A program made the translations under genes and the position numbers. 64,000 nt of DNA. Origin: JAAXVQ01 sp964604705. Its GTDB lineage: Bacteria > Oederibacteriota > JAAXVQ01. Below, piece by piece: positions 1-8,658 of this stretch (positions are counted from its first letter, which is position 1; every line of letters begins with the position of its first letter). Below the pieces are notes generated by a model that searched no databases, was not told the DNA's origin, and was given only the letters and a program-made list of their open reading frames with translations. The stretch covers positions 180,545 to 244,544 of the forward strand of contig CAZSAP010000007.1 in NCBI GenBank assembly GCA_964604705.1. Direction: 5' to 3'.

Positions 1-300
1 TCGTGACGCGGTGCTGTAGCTGTTCGCATTTACCGCCATACTACCCACCACAGTATTCCAGCTCCCACCTGCATACTGTCGAACATAGGCATTTACTGTA
101 TTTCCGAATTGTGTTTCTACGTACGCGACATACAGGCTACCGGAAGTTGAAATCGATAAGCTTGGGTGATCGACGTATTTTGTGGTATTCGGATTGACGT
201 CCCCCCCCACAGCCTGCCATTCTGCATACGTCAACGATATAAACCCCAGACATAAACTCATTAAAAAAATAATTCCATGCAATCTACTTGATTTGATCAT
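1..300 (-). CDS. Partial secreted protein, repeat-type (C-terminus outside window)
   Basis: The frame is open from an ATG at 300 to the window edge, giving the first 100 residues. An AAGGAG ribosome-binding site lies about 9 bases upstream. The N-terminus (MIKSSRLHGIIFLMSLCLGF) is a signal peptide, so the product is exported. The next stretch contains SLSISTSGSLYVAYVE and later YVRQYAGGSWNTVVG. This resembles repeat units of uncharacterised secreted beta-propeller-like proteins (units of the type S-I-A-D-G-N-Y-V-A-Y followed by a G-S-W-N strand). Only about one unit is visible, so the fold is an inference. The gene follows the PorV/TPR gene on the same strand after 54 bases and may share its transcript. 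Function unknown. Confidence 0.75.
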   Translation of the reverse strand, partial: MIKSSRLHGIIFLMSLCLGFISLTYAEWQAVGGDVNPNTTKYVDHPSLSISTSGSLYVAYVETQFGNTVNAYVRQYAGGSWNTVVGSMAVNANSYSTASR

Positions 301-354
301 ACGGAGTGCTCCTTATCGGGCATAATGTTATACACTCCAAATTGCACCATGTCT

Positions 355-2418
355 CTACTGCTCTTTAATCAGTTTGATTTTCTCGCGTGCCTTGCCGATG
401 GATTCTTTGGCTTTGCTATGCTCAGGATCTAAGTCCAACACTTCGTTCCAGATTTGAATGGCATCGGAGTAACGTCCCTGGGCATACGCGGTTACGCCTT
501 GCTTATAGTATTCGTCAATCTCTTTGCGGCTCTTGGTGCGGGCATCCTTAAACGCTTGGCGCGCTTCTTTGTTGTTGGGATCCAAGACCAAGATTGCCCG
601 TAAGGCCTTGGTTTCTTCTAACTTATCACCGCTTTGCTTGGCACCGTCGGCTCGGGCCTTGGCTTCGTTGATCTCTTCGTCCAACTTGCGGTGCGCTGTA
701 TCCAGTTTGTACTTCGCTTGCTTGTGCTCAGGATCAAACTCCATAATTAATTCAAACTCGCGGATGGCTTCCTGATAATCGCCGTGATCCAAGGCCTGGC
801 TTCCGGCCAACATATGCTTTTGAATGGCCCGTCCCACCGACTCATCGGTCTCCTTGGCAGCGGGTTTGGGCACAGCCGCCGAGCCAGCGACAGCACCTGA
901 TTCTGATGCCGAGGTGCTTTCCAGACTGCTCAACTCCACACTGGGTGCGGGTGCCTGTTGTCGCACTTGTTCCTGCACGCGCTTAAGCGCTTTTTCGGCT
1001 TCCTTTAATTTCGGATTAACATTGAGGGCGGATTTATAAGCAAACGCGGCATCCACCCACTTGCCCTTGCGTTCCAAATCTTGTCCGTTCTCGTACAACC
1101 GCTGCGACTCACTGGCCGTATCGCGTTGCGACATGGGCTTGATGGCTTTTAAAACAAACTCGCGTGACTTTTCACGCTTGGCCACGGCCAATCCCTGCCG
1201 CGCTTTGGTGAACCCCGGATAATTGTCCAATGCCTGGGTGAATTCATCGATAGCCTGTTCAACTTGATGTTCCGCATAAAACTTTTTGCCCAGTATATAG
1301 TGTTGGATCGCTGCTTTTTTTTGTTCCGGTGTCACTTCGGTTTTTGTATTGCGCCCCTCAATGTTGGGCAACGCAGGCATGATTCGGTCTTGTGGATTGC
1401 TCGCTTTGGGGACCGGATTGGCACTGCCGCTCCGTACAACCCGGCGTCGCACAACGGGTTTGGGAGATGATTTTTTTATAAACGGCTTATCCAATTGATA
1501 ATCCAGCGTGATGCGATGCGAGATGGCAATCTCACCCATGGGTTGAACCGTGTAAGAAAAACCCATGTTTTCCCAGTACACGCCCAAGCCTGCTGTAAAG
1601 CCATTGATATTGGCACTGCCTTCGGAGGGTACAAACCGATAGCCCATACGAACCGCGAGAAAATCCATTAAGGTGAGTTCGCCACCCAAAGCTATTTGCA
1701 TAACACTTTTTGCCAAAGGCCAATCGGCATCCACAGAAAACAAAAGCGCATTGTCTAAAACTCGCGTTGCCGCCCCTGTCGAAAGCTTCGTGGGCAAGGA
1801 GAACCCGCTCACCGGTGTGCCAATATTTTTTACAGCTACACCCAAATCGGTATTGAGGGTATCCACGCGATACTTCATTCCCAGATCGCCGGACAGCCCC
1901 GTCAAATTCTCACCAAATAGACTCTCTTGAAAAAATGTAGCACTGCCACCGACTAACAAATCCGGACCCCATTGATTGAAGCCGTATCCCAACGTCAAAC
2001 CAAAATCCGTAGGCGCCATTTCTTGTCCCGTACGGTTTCCGGTTTCATCGCGCTCAGCAATGGTGCCATAGCTCATGTACGTAAAACCCACACCCAGGGT
2101 TCCGGTCGGTATGGGTACAGCGCCGCCCACATACTCTTGACGCATGTCCAAACCCCATTCGTTATGTTGAAACGAAAGCGCCAATTGATTGACCAAGCCT
2201 AAACCTGCCGGATTGTAGCGCAATGAGTATACATCGTCGGCCACAGCCGTATACGCACTGGCCATAGCTGCAGGCCGACTGCCGGAACTGATGTCCAAAA
2301 ACGGTGCTGCAACATTGGTGTCACTGGCCCAAAGTATATGTGAGGAAAAAAAGAAAAAAATACCGAGATGAAATAAGCTAGCAACGAGCCTTCCAAAATC
2401 GCGTGAGGAAAAAAGCAT
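355..2418 (-). CDS. PorV/PorQ-like outer-membrane protein with C-terminal TPR repeats
   Basis: The 687-residue product starts with a signal peptide (hydrophobic run at about residues 14-30, ending in WAS). The next part carries the PorV/PorQ/UPF0164 hallmark: an SGSRPAAMASAYTAVADD segment followed by YNPAGLG and a beta-rich, glycine-rich region to about residue 310. This is an FadL-like barrel seen in many diderm phyla. After a basic and proline-rich linker (about 315-370) come several TPR units, for example around AIDEFTQALDNYPG, AIREFELIMEFDPE and AIQIWNEVLDLDPE, which run to the C-terminus. The TPRs presumably scaffold other proteins at the envelope; which side of the membrane they face is unknown. 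An AGGAGTG ribosome-binding site and a good promoter precede it. PorV proteins serve type IX secretion in Bacteroidetes, but no other secretion genes are visible here. Confidence 0.8.
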   Translation of the reverse strand: MLFSSRDFGRLVASLFHLGIFFFFSSHILWASDTNVAAPFLDISSGSRPAAMASAYTAVADDVYSLRYNPAGLGLVNQLALSFQHNEWGLDMRQEYVGGAVPIPTGTLGVGFTYMSYGTIAERDETGNRTGQEMAPTDFGLTLGYGFNQWGPDLLVGGSATFFQESLFGENLTGLSGDLGMKYRVDTLNTDLGVAVKNIGTPVSGFSLPTKLSTGAATRVLDNALLFSVDADWPLAKSVMQIALGGELTLMDFLAVRMGYRFVPSEGSANINGFTAGLGVYWENMGFSYTVQPMGEIAISHRITLDYQLDKPFIKKSSPKPVVRRRVVRSGSANPVPKASNPQDRIMPALPNIEGRNTKTEVTPEQKKAAIQHYILGKKFYAEHQVEQAIDEFTQALDNYPGFTKARQGLAVAKREKSREFVLKAIKPMSQRDTASESQRLYENGQDLERKGKWVDAAFAYKSALNVNPKLKEAEKALKRVQEQVRQQAPAPSVELSSLESTSASESGAVAGSAAVPKPAAKETDESVGRAIQKHMLAGSQALDHGDYQEAIREFELIMEFDPEHKQAKYKLDTAHRKLDEEINEAKARADGAKQSGDKLEETKALRAILVLDPNNKEARQAFKDARTKSRKEIDEYYKQGVTAYAQGRYSDAIQIWNEVLDLDPEHSKAKESIGKAREKIKLIKEQ

Positions 2419-2478
2419 GTATCACTCCTGAAACATTTTTCCGAGCTTGGAAGCGTCTGACATAGAATGCCGTGCTTC

Positions 2479-2507
2479 AGTGTACCATTCTCGTCAGATA
2501 CGGTCAA
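2479..2507 (-). promoter_or_regulatory. Sigma-70 type promoter for the PorV/TPR gene
   Basis: Read on the minus strand, TTGACC (2507-2502) and TACACT (2484-2479) are separated by exactly 17 bases, close to TTGACA/TATAAT. The start codon of the PorV/TPR gene lies about 60 bases downstream. The site sits in the divergent space between this gene and the CapA-like gene. Confidence 0.6.
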
Positions 2508-2600
2508 CCGGAGGTTGCCTCCCTAGAATTCGTTTGCTTTGTAATGCTTTCAACTTTACCCCGCGTGCATCCTGAGCTACAATGCGCCCGGAGGTTTGCC

Positions 2601-3743
2601 ATGCCCTTTTCTTTACGTTCCTTTTTTATCCTAAGTATTTGCTCCCTTACCTTGGGAAGTGGATGCGCCACCTTACCGCACGAAACGGTCCACGAGGCAA
2701 TACGCGAAAGCTCAACTATCACTCCTTTACCCACACCCGAACCCACACCCCCTTCAACGGATTGGTCCATTATCGCCGGAGGCGATGTGACTCCAGCAGG
2801 TGGACTCGATCCACTTATTCAACGATTTGGACCCGATTATCCATACCGACAACTTGCCCCTATTTTTTCAGAAGCGGATTTTGGATTGGTTAATTTGGAA
2901 TCTCCCATCTCGGCACGAGGAAAAGCCCTGCGAGGGAAAAAATTCACATTTCGGGCCCACCCAAGTGCCGCACCGGCGCTTAAACGTGCCGGCATCAATG
3001 TGGTCGCCATGGCCAACAACCACATCTTGGATTACGGGCCTCAAGCTTTAGAAGATACTTTGAAACACCTCGACCAAGCAGGCATAGCCCATGCTGGTGC
3101 TGGTAAAAATATTTTTGAAAGTCGCAAACCAGCCTTGCTTGTGACCAGTTCCGGTACCACCGTCGCCGTACTCTCTTACTCCATGACCTATCCCGAGAAA
3201 TATTGGGCCTCCTCCCGCCGCCCCGGAACCACAGCCGGCTCAGAGCAAAGGATTCAGGAAGATGTCACCTCGGCCTGTGCACGAGCTGCCACGGTTATAG
3301 TTTGTTTTCATTGGGGGGGAGAACTCTTAACCGAACCACGCGACTATCAAATTCGACTTGGTCATGCTGCCATTGATGCGGGTGCCAAGCTGGTAGTGGG
3401 TACCCATCCGCACATTCTTCAAGGCCTGGAGTGGTACAAAGATGGTCTGGTTTTGTATTCGTTGGGGAATTTAGCTTTTGGCGGAGGATCAAGTCGTCGG
3501 GCTGTACAAAGCGCCCTCGTCAAAGTTATCTTTACAAACGACGGGAATATACGTCGCGCCCGGGTTCGGGCTCTTTCTGTGGATAACCGAGCCACACGGT
3601 TTCAACCTACTGTGGTTGAGGGTTTTCAGGCGGCAGCAATCTATCTAAATCTAAAACAGCTTTCAACAGCTTGGAATACGGAAATACAACCTGCAACCGA
3701 CGGATGGGCAGAAATAATTCCACCCTCAGCCGCGAAAAAATAA
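2601..3743 (+). CDS. CapA family metallophosphatase-like lipoprotein
   Basis: The reading frame is open upstream, but the start at 2601 is preferred: GGAGG sits 6 bases before it and the product then begins with a lipoprotein signal (lipobox Cys at residue 22, GSGCAT). The 380-residue protein carries the CapA/PgsA signature set: AGGDVTPAGG near the mature N-terminus, NLESP, ANNHILDYG, CFHWGGE and GTHPHILQG followed by YSLGN. These are the calcineurin-like metal-binding positions of the family first described in poly-gamma-glutamate capsule synthesis. No capsule B or C gene lies nearby, so the substrate here is unknown. A hairpin terminator follows the stop. The product is expected to be anchored in a membrane and to face the periplasm. 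Confidence 0.85.
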   Translation: MPFSLRSFFILSICSLTLGSGCATLPHETVHEAIRESSTITPLPTPEPTPPSTDWSIIAGGDVTPAGGLDPLIQRFGPDYPYRQLAPIFSEADFGLVNLESPISARGKALRGKKFTFRAHPSAAPALKRAGINVVAMANNHILDYGPQALEDTLKHLDQAGIAHAGAGKNIFESRKPALLVTSSGTTVAVLSYSMTYPEKYWASSRRPGTTAGSEQRIQEDVTSACARAATVIVCFHWGGELLTEPRDYQIRLGHAAIDAGAKLVVGTHPHILQGLEWYKDGLVLYSLGNLAFGGGSSRRAVQSALVKVIFTNDGNIRRARVRALSVDNRATRFQPTVVEGFQAAAIYLNLKQLSTAWNTEIQPATDGWAEIIPPSAAKK

Positions 3744-3805
3744 CAACTCATTACATTATATATACTTTTGATTTTATAAGTATTGTCCGGGGTTTTGAAA
3801 ATTGG

Positions 3806-3832
3806 GGGCTAAAAATTAGCCCTCGGTTTTTT
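3806..3832 (+). terminator. Rho-independent terminator after the CapA-like gene
   Basis: GGGCTAA (3806-3812) pairs perfectly with TTAGCCC (3816-3822) around an AAA loop. TCGG and six T bases follow. The 3' arm overlaps the stop codon of the convergent kinase-like gene. Confidence 0.6.
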
Positions 3833-6134
3833 CGTTTAAATTTTCAATATTCCGCAACAAATCATCTAGATTATCATCGCCCCCGGGTACTTGGGACGTT
3901 GACGATGTATCTGTAGTTGAATTTTCCATAAAGGTGGATAAATCAAACACCTGATCGGTTCCTTCAACAACATTGGTTTCTTCTGCCGGCGGAGGGGCAA
4001 CAACCTCTTCTGTGGCAGCACCAAATACCGCCGCCAAATCAGCTGCAGGACTCTCCGCTGCAGGAGCTTCATCTGGAAGTGGAAGCTTAATTACCATTTC
4101 ATTCCCTTTTTCCGATAAACCCCTTGCAACGATAGTACCGTGATGGGCATCAATGATGCCTTTCATAATCGGAAAGCGCAATCCCGTTCCTGTCATTAGC
4201 GGACCCACCTTTGAATCCGGACCATGGAAATTTAAAAACACCAAAGACGCCTGCTCCGGTTGCAAGGATACTCCGCCATCTACTACTTTAATCAAAACTT
4301 CATGCCCTAACTGCGATGCGGAACAACGTACCTCACCACCTACCGGTGTCACTCGCAATGCATGTTGGACTAAGTTGATGAAGACTTGCCCCAGACGATC
4401 ACTGTTGAGCATTATCTTTGGAAGATGTGAAGAAATATCTGAAATCAAACGAATCTGCTTGGTATCTGCCTGAGGTTGTACATTTAAAATAACATCCTGC
4501 AACATGGCATCAATGTCCGTCGGAACCAGGAACATTTGTGAAGCTTCTGTTTCCAAGTGTGAAAAATCCAAAAAGTCATTAATCTGACGCTCCAAACGGG
4601 CGCTCTTGTTAATGACCACTCCCAAAAATTCTTGTTGTGTATCGGTAATCTTTCCTTCTTCTGAAGCCAAAATAGAGGAAATGTAATTTTTTATAACAGT
4701 CAAAGTCGCTTTTAAGTCATCGGACATATTAACGATAGCTTCAATTCGGATCTGACTAGCTTCAGCCCATGCCTGGGCTGCAACTTTATCTTCCTTGGCT
4801 GTGACGGCGCTGGTTTGAGCTGATTGTACCAGTTGCTGATTCTGCTGGGATAGGGTCTCGATCTGTTCTTCCAATTCGCGAGTCTGGGAAGCCAATTGCT
4901 CGCGTTCATTACGAATATTTTCCAACTCACGGCTTAAACGCTTTGCTTCTTCATTATTAGTACTATCAACGACCGCGCTTTGTGTAGCTGCCATTTTGCT
5001 GACTTGTTGGATTAAGGCATTAATAGATCCACTTAACGCCTTCCATTCCCGCCCTTCCGGTCCGGCCACAGGATTAAATGGCATACCTGCCTGAATAACC
5101 TCGTTAACCTCTTGGGTTAAGGTCTGCAACGCGCCATCATCGGACCCTGCTCCACCACCTCCGGTCATCAGGAAGGTAATCAGCAATCCCGCTAGTAATA
5201 TAATGAAGAGACCACCTAAAATTACCGGATCCTTAAAAAACGAATCCGAACTTCCACTTTGACTCCCGATAAACTTTTGCAGACTTGAAACTTCCAGTAA
5301 AGAATATACCATCATTCCCGGAATAACCGTAGGAGCACTGCCAATCAGGTAATGCACCCCAGCCCAGTCCGCTTTAAAAAAACCTGATCCGGTTTGAGCC
5401 AGATAGGTTTCCATTTCCTGAAGATTTTTACCAATGAGAGCGCCTAAATTATTTGGAAAATTCTCCAAAGTAATATCTGTAAGCCGACGCCCAGTGGGTG
5501 TTCCCAAAAGCACAAACATACCGGTTTTCTTTGGCAACCGATCCAATAGCAAAGGTGTTAAATTGACTTCGGCTTGGAAAACCCCTAAAAATTCGCCCAA
5601 ATCGGTCAAACAAGGAATCGTTATCTGCAGTACCAGTTCACGTCCTTTTTTCTCCTGTAAACGTAACACCGACATACGTTGTTTGGAAGCTTCCTTGAAT
5701 TCCGAGGTATCGCTTATGGTTCGGGGTGCCGAGGACGATGTCGCGGCAATCATGGCACCGGTTTCATCAAATAAAGACGCGATTTGCCAGGTAGGCTCCA
5801 CTTTAACCAATTGTAAAAACGCACGTTCTTTGTTCTGGCGCTGCGGAGGCTGTTTGTGCGGCTGGCGCAAATAGCTTGAATCTGCCGTGGCTTCTGCTTT
5901 TTTTTGAATTTGCCCAATGGCTTGCTTCAAAATTTCAGCAACATCAAACGCAACTTGGGACGCTTGCTTTCCTTTTTCTTCTTCCAAACGCTGAAGTTCC
6001 ATAGTCTGCAACTTGGTTTGAAGCGACTGCACGGAATCTTTTTTAAATTGATTGGCGTAATAAAACAGCGAGACAGTGCCCAAAAACGTCACTGCCAGGA
6101 CCAAACTTGCGCTCATTCGGCCTTTGAATTTCAT
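3816..6134 (-). CDS. Degenerate sensor histidine kinase-like membrane protein
   Basis: The 772-residue protein has an N-terminal membrane segment (about 8-27), an extracytoplasmic Cache-like sensor region (about 30-300), a second membrane segment (about 303-324), a long coiled coil (about 390-460) and a kinase-like module (about 460-690). The module aligns with HisKA-HATPase, but key residues are altered. The H-box, normally MSHELRTPL, reads MSDDLKATL (470-478), so Asp472 replaces the phosphoacceptor His. The N-box Asn is His591 (LVQHALRVTP). The G1 box reads DGGVSL. The GTGL glycine box (649-652) is kept. An acidic, Ala/Pro-rich tail follows. It is therefore unlikely to be an active autokinase and may work as an allosteric or scaffold pseudokinase. 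It lies 36 bases downstream of gyrA on the same strand. No partner response regulator is adjacent. GGGAGG precedes the start. Confidence 0.8.
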   Translation of the reverse strand: MKFKGRMSASLVLAVTFLGTVSLFYYANQFKKDSVQSLQTKLQTMELQRLEEEKGKQASQVAFDVAEILKQAIGQIQKKAEATADSSYLRQPHKQPPQRQNKERAFLQLVKVEPTWQIASLFDETGAMIAATSSSAPRTISDTSEFKEASKQRMSVLRLQEKKGRELVLQITIPCLTDLGEFLGVFQAEVNLTPLLLDRLPKKTGMFVLLGTPTGRRLTDITLENFPNNLGALIGKNLQEMETYLAQTGSGFFKADWAGVHYLIGSAPTVIPGMMVYSLLEVSSLQKFIGSQSGSSDSFFKDPVILGGLFIILLAGLLITFLMTGGGGAGSDDGALQTLTQEVNEVIQAGMPFNPVAGPEGREWKALSGSINALIQQVSKMAATQSAVVDSTNNEEAKRLSRELENIRNEREQLASQTRELEEQIETLSQQNQQLVQSAQTSAVTAKEDKVAAQAWAEASQIRIEAIVNMSDDLKATLTVIKNYISSILASEEGKITDTQQEFLGVVINKSARLERQINDFLDFSHLETEASQMFLVPTDIDAMLQDVILNVQPQADTKQIRLISDISSHLPKIMLNSDRLGQVFINLVQHALRVTPVGGEVRCSASQLGHEVLIKVVDGGVSLQPEQASLVFLNFHGPDSKVGPLMTGTGLRFPIMKGIIDAHHGTIVARGLSEKGNEMVIKLPLPDEAPAAESPAADLAAVFGAATEEVVAPPPAEETNVVEGTDQVFDLSTFMENSTTDTSSTSQVPGGDDNLDDLLRNIENLNEKTEG

Positions 6135-6170
6135 AGTCCTGCCTCCCTCATGCCGGCCTGCAAAGCAACC

Positions 6171-8615
6171 CTACTCTTCATCTTCTTCCTTGCTGATGAC
6201 ACGGGCAACGCCTCCAACATAATCCTTCTCATCCGTAAGCTTGATCATGCGCACACCTTGGGCATTTCGACCCACGGCCTTGAAATTTTTCAATTCCATA
6301 CGAATAATGTTGCCGGATGTAGTAATAATCATAAGCTCGTCTTTATCGCTCACGGTACGAATCGTCACTACTTCACCGTTGCGTTCTGTTGTCTTTATGT
6401 TGATGGTTCCTTGTCCACCACGGCTTTGGGCTCGGTATTCATCAAAGAAGGTTCGTTTCCCAAAACCCTTGGTTGTGACAGTCAACAAACTATCGCCGGT
6501 ATTTAATACTTCCATGCCCACCAGCTTATCCTTGGGACGCAATTTAATCCCTCGCACACCTTTCCCAGTTCGGCCGATCTCGCGAATGGATCCAGCGTTA
6601 AACCGAATGGCCTTGCCCATGCGCGTCGCCAAAACAATTTCAGTATCTTCCGTGGTTTGAATAACTCTAAGTAAACGATCCGATTCATCCAAGGTAATGG
6701 CGATGATGCCTCCCGCGCGCGGATTGGAAAAGGCCGTCAGACGCGTACGCTTAATCACACCCAGTTCGGTGGCCATGACCAAGAAACTGTTTTCGGCAAA
6801 TTCCTTAACCGGGATCATCGCCTCCACGGTTTCGCCCTCTTGCAGGCGAATTAAATTAACTATCGCCTTCCCCTTGGCCGTTCGACTGGCCTCGGGAATC
6901 TCATACACTTTCAACCAATACATGCGCCCTAAGCTCGTGAAGAGCAATATGTATTGGTGCGTTGTCGCAATAAAGAGATGTTCGACAAAATCATCTTCTT
7001 TGGTCCCCATCGCGGCGATGCCTTTTCCACCACGGCGCTGGGCCTTGTAAGTCGAAACCGGCAACCGCTTAATATAGCCTTGGTGTGAAATCGTGATAAC
7101 CATGTCCTCTTCGGCAATCAGATCTTCAATGGAGAGGTCCACCAAGGCACCAATAATTTCGGTCCGGCGTGCATCGCCGAATTTCTTTTTCACATATTGC
7201 AGCTCTTCTGAGATCAAATCCAGTACTTTTCGGTTGCTGGCCAAAATGGACTTTAACCGTTCGATTGTTTTAATAAGTTCTAAATATTCGTCTTCAATTT
7301 TTTTGCTTTCCAAATTCGTCAACTGCTGGAGTCGCATATCCAAAATAGCTTGGGCTTGAACAATTGAAAGACCAAACTGTTTGATTAATTCTTCACGCGC
7401 AATGTCAACATTCGAAGATGCGCGAATAATGCGAATAACCTTATCTAGAAATTTAAGTGCAATTTTCAAACCTTCGAGTATGTGGGCACGACGTTCGGCT
7501 TTATCCAATTCAAACCGAGTACGTCGTAAAATAACTTGCCGACGATGATTGATAAAATGTTCTAAAATCTGCTTTAAATTTAAAGTCTGGGGTTTTCCAT
7601 CCACCAATGCCAACATGTTTACGCCAAAGCTGGTGCGCAATGTTGTGTACTTAAATAAATTATTGAGAATTACTTGAGCGTTTTCATTCCGTCCGATTTC
7701 CACGACAATACGCATACCGTCACGGTCAGACTCATCACGAAGATCCGTGATGCCTTCAATTTTTTTGTTCCGGACCAAATCGGCAATGTTTTCAATTAAA
7801 ACAGCCTTGTTCACCTGGTACGGCAATTCGGATACAACTATTCTTTCCTTGCCGTTTTTCATTTGTTCAACTTTGGCTTTGGCTTGCATCTTGATTGAGC
7901 CGCGCCCGGTTTTATATGCATCGCGAATTCCGTCGCGACCTAAAATATAACCTGCTGTCGGAAAATCCGGACCTTTAATGTATTTCATAAGGTCTTCGAT
8001 TTTTAATTCGGGATTTTCAATAAGTGCCAATGTACCATCAATTAATTCAGTAAGATTATGGGGTGGTATATTGGTGGCCATACCAACCGCAATACCTGAA
8101 CTACCATTGGCTAATAAATTCGGGAATTTGACCGGAAGCAAAGACGGCTCGGTCATTGAGTCATCATAGTTAGGGACAAACGGAACTGTATCTTTTTCAA
8201 TATCTGCAAGCAGTTCTTCAGATACACTAGCCAAACGAGCTTCTGTATAACGCATGGCGGCAGCTGGATCACCGTCAACCGATCCAAAGTTACCTTGACC
8301 GTCTACAACAGGGTATCGGTATGAAAAATCCTGTGCCATACGAACCATGGTTTCATAAATTGCCGCATCACCGTGTGGGTGAAAATTACCCATGACTTCA
8401 CCGACGATTTTTGCGGATTTACGATAAGGTTTGTTATGGTGTAAACCCATGCTGTGCATGCCGTATAAGATACGACGATGTACTGGTTTTAAGCCGTCAC
8501 GAACATCGGGTAAAGCACGACCTACGATAACACTCATAGAATAGTCGATATAGGAGTGTTTCATTTCCTCTTCGACTAAAATAGGGCTTATTTTTTGTGT
8601 ATCTTGTGGCTCCAT
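6171..8615 (-). CDS. gyrA: DNA gyrase subunit A
   Basis: Breaks and rejoins DNA in the A2B2 gyrase that introduces negative supercoils. The 814-residue product has the winged-helix and tower domain with catalytic Tyr123 in AAAMRYTEARL. The C-terminal pinwheel contains the GyrA box QRRGGKG, which separates GyrA from the topoisomerase IV subunit ParC. Within the quinolone-determining region, HPHGDAAIYE has Ala84 and Glu88 where E. coli has Ser83 and Asp87. The last residues are acidic (SKEEDEE). An AAGGAAG ribosome-binding site precedes the ATG. It lies on the leading strand to the left of the origin, downstream of dnaN. The subunit partner gyrB is at 18.6 kb on the other side of the origin. 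Confidence 0.98.
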   Translation of the reverse strand: MEPQDTQKISPILVEEEMKHSYIDYSMSVIVGRALPDVRDGLKPVHRRILYGMHSMGLHHNKPYRKSAKIVGEVMGNFHPHGDAAIYETMVRMAQDFSYRYPVVDGQGNFGSVDGDPAAAMRYTEARLASVSEELLADIEKDTVPFVPNYDDSMTEPSLLPVKFPNLLANGSSGIAVGMATNIPPHNLTELIDGTLALIENPELKIEDLMKYIKGPDFPTAGYILGRDGIRDAYKTGRGSIKMQAKAKVEQMKNGKERIVVSELPYQVNKAVLIENIADLVRNKKIEGITDLRDESDRDGMRIVVEIGRNENAQVILNNLFKYTTLRTSFGVNMLALVDGKPQTLNLKQILEHFINHRRQVILRRTRFELDKAERRAHILEGLKIALKFLDKVIRIIRASSNVDIAREELIKQFGLSIVQAQAILDMRLQQLTNLESKKIEDEYLELIKTIERLKSILASNRKVLDLISEELQYVKKKFGDARRTEIIGALVDLSIEDLIAEEDMVITISHQGYIKRLPVSTYKAQRRGGKGIAAMGTKEDDFVEHLFIATTHQYILLFTSLGRMYWLKVYEIPEASRTAKGKAIVNLIRLQEGETVEAMIPVKEFAENSFLVMATELGVIKRTRLTAFSNPRAGGIIAITLDESDRLLRVIQTTEDTEIVLATRMGKAIRFNAGSIREIGRTGKGVRGIKLRPKDKLVGMEVLNTGDSLLTVTTKGFGKRTFFDEYRAQSRGGQGTINIKTTERNGEVVTIRTVSDKDELMIITTSGNIIRMELKNFKAVGRNAQGVRMIKLTDEKDYVGGVARVISKEEDEE

Positions 8616-8658
8616 ACGTTATCTATCTTCCTTTCGTTGCGGTTATAATAACTATGTA

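Noticed and set aside
5434..5874. 146-codon open frame on the plus strand opposite the kinase-like gene
   Set aside because: It lies wholly inside a strong gene on the other strand, has no ribosome-binding site and shows low-complexity composition typical of an antisense shadow.
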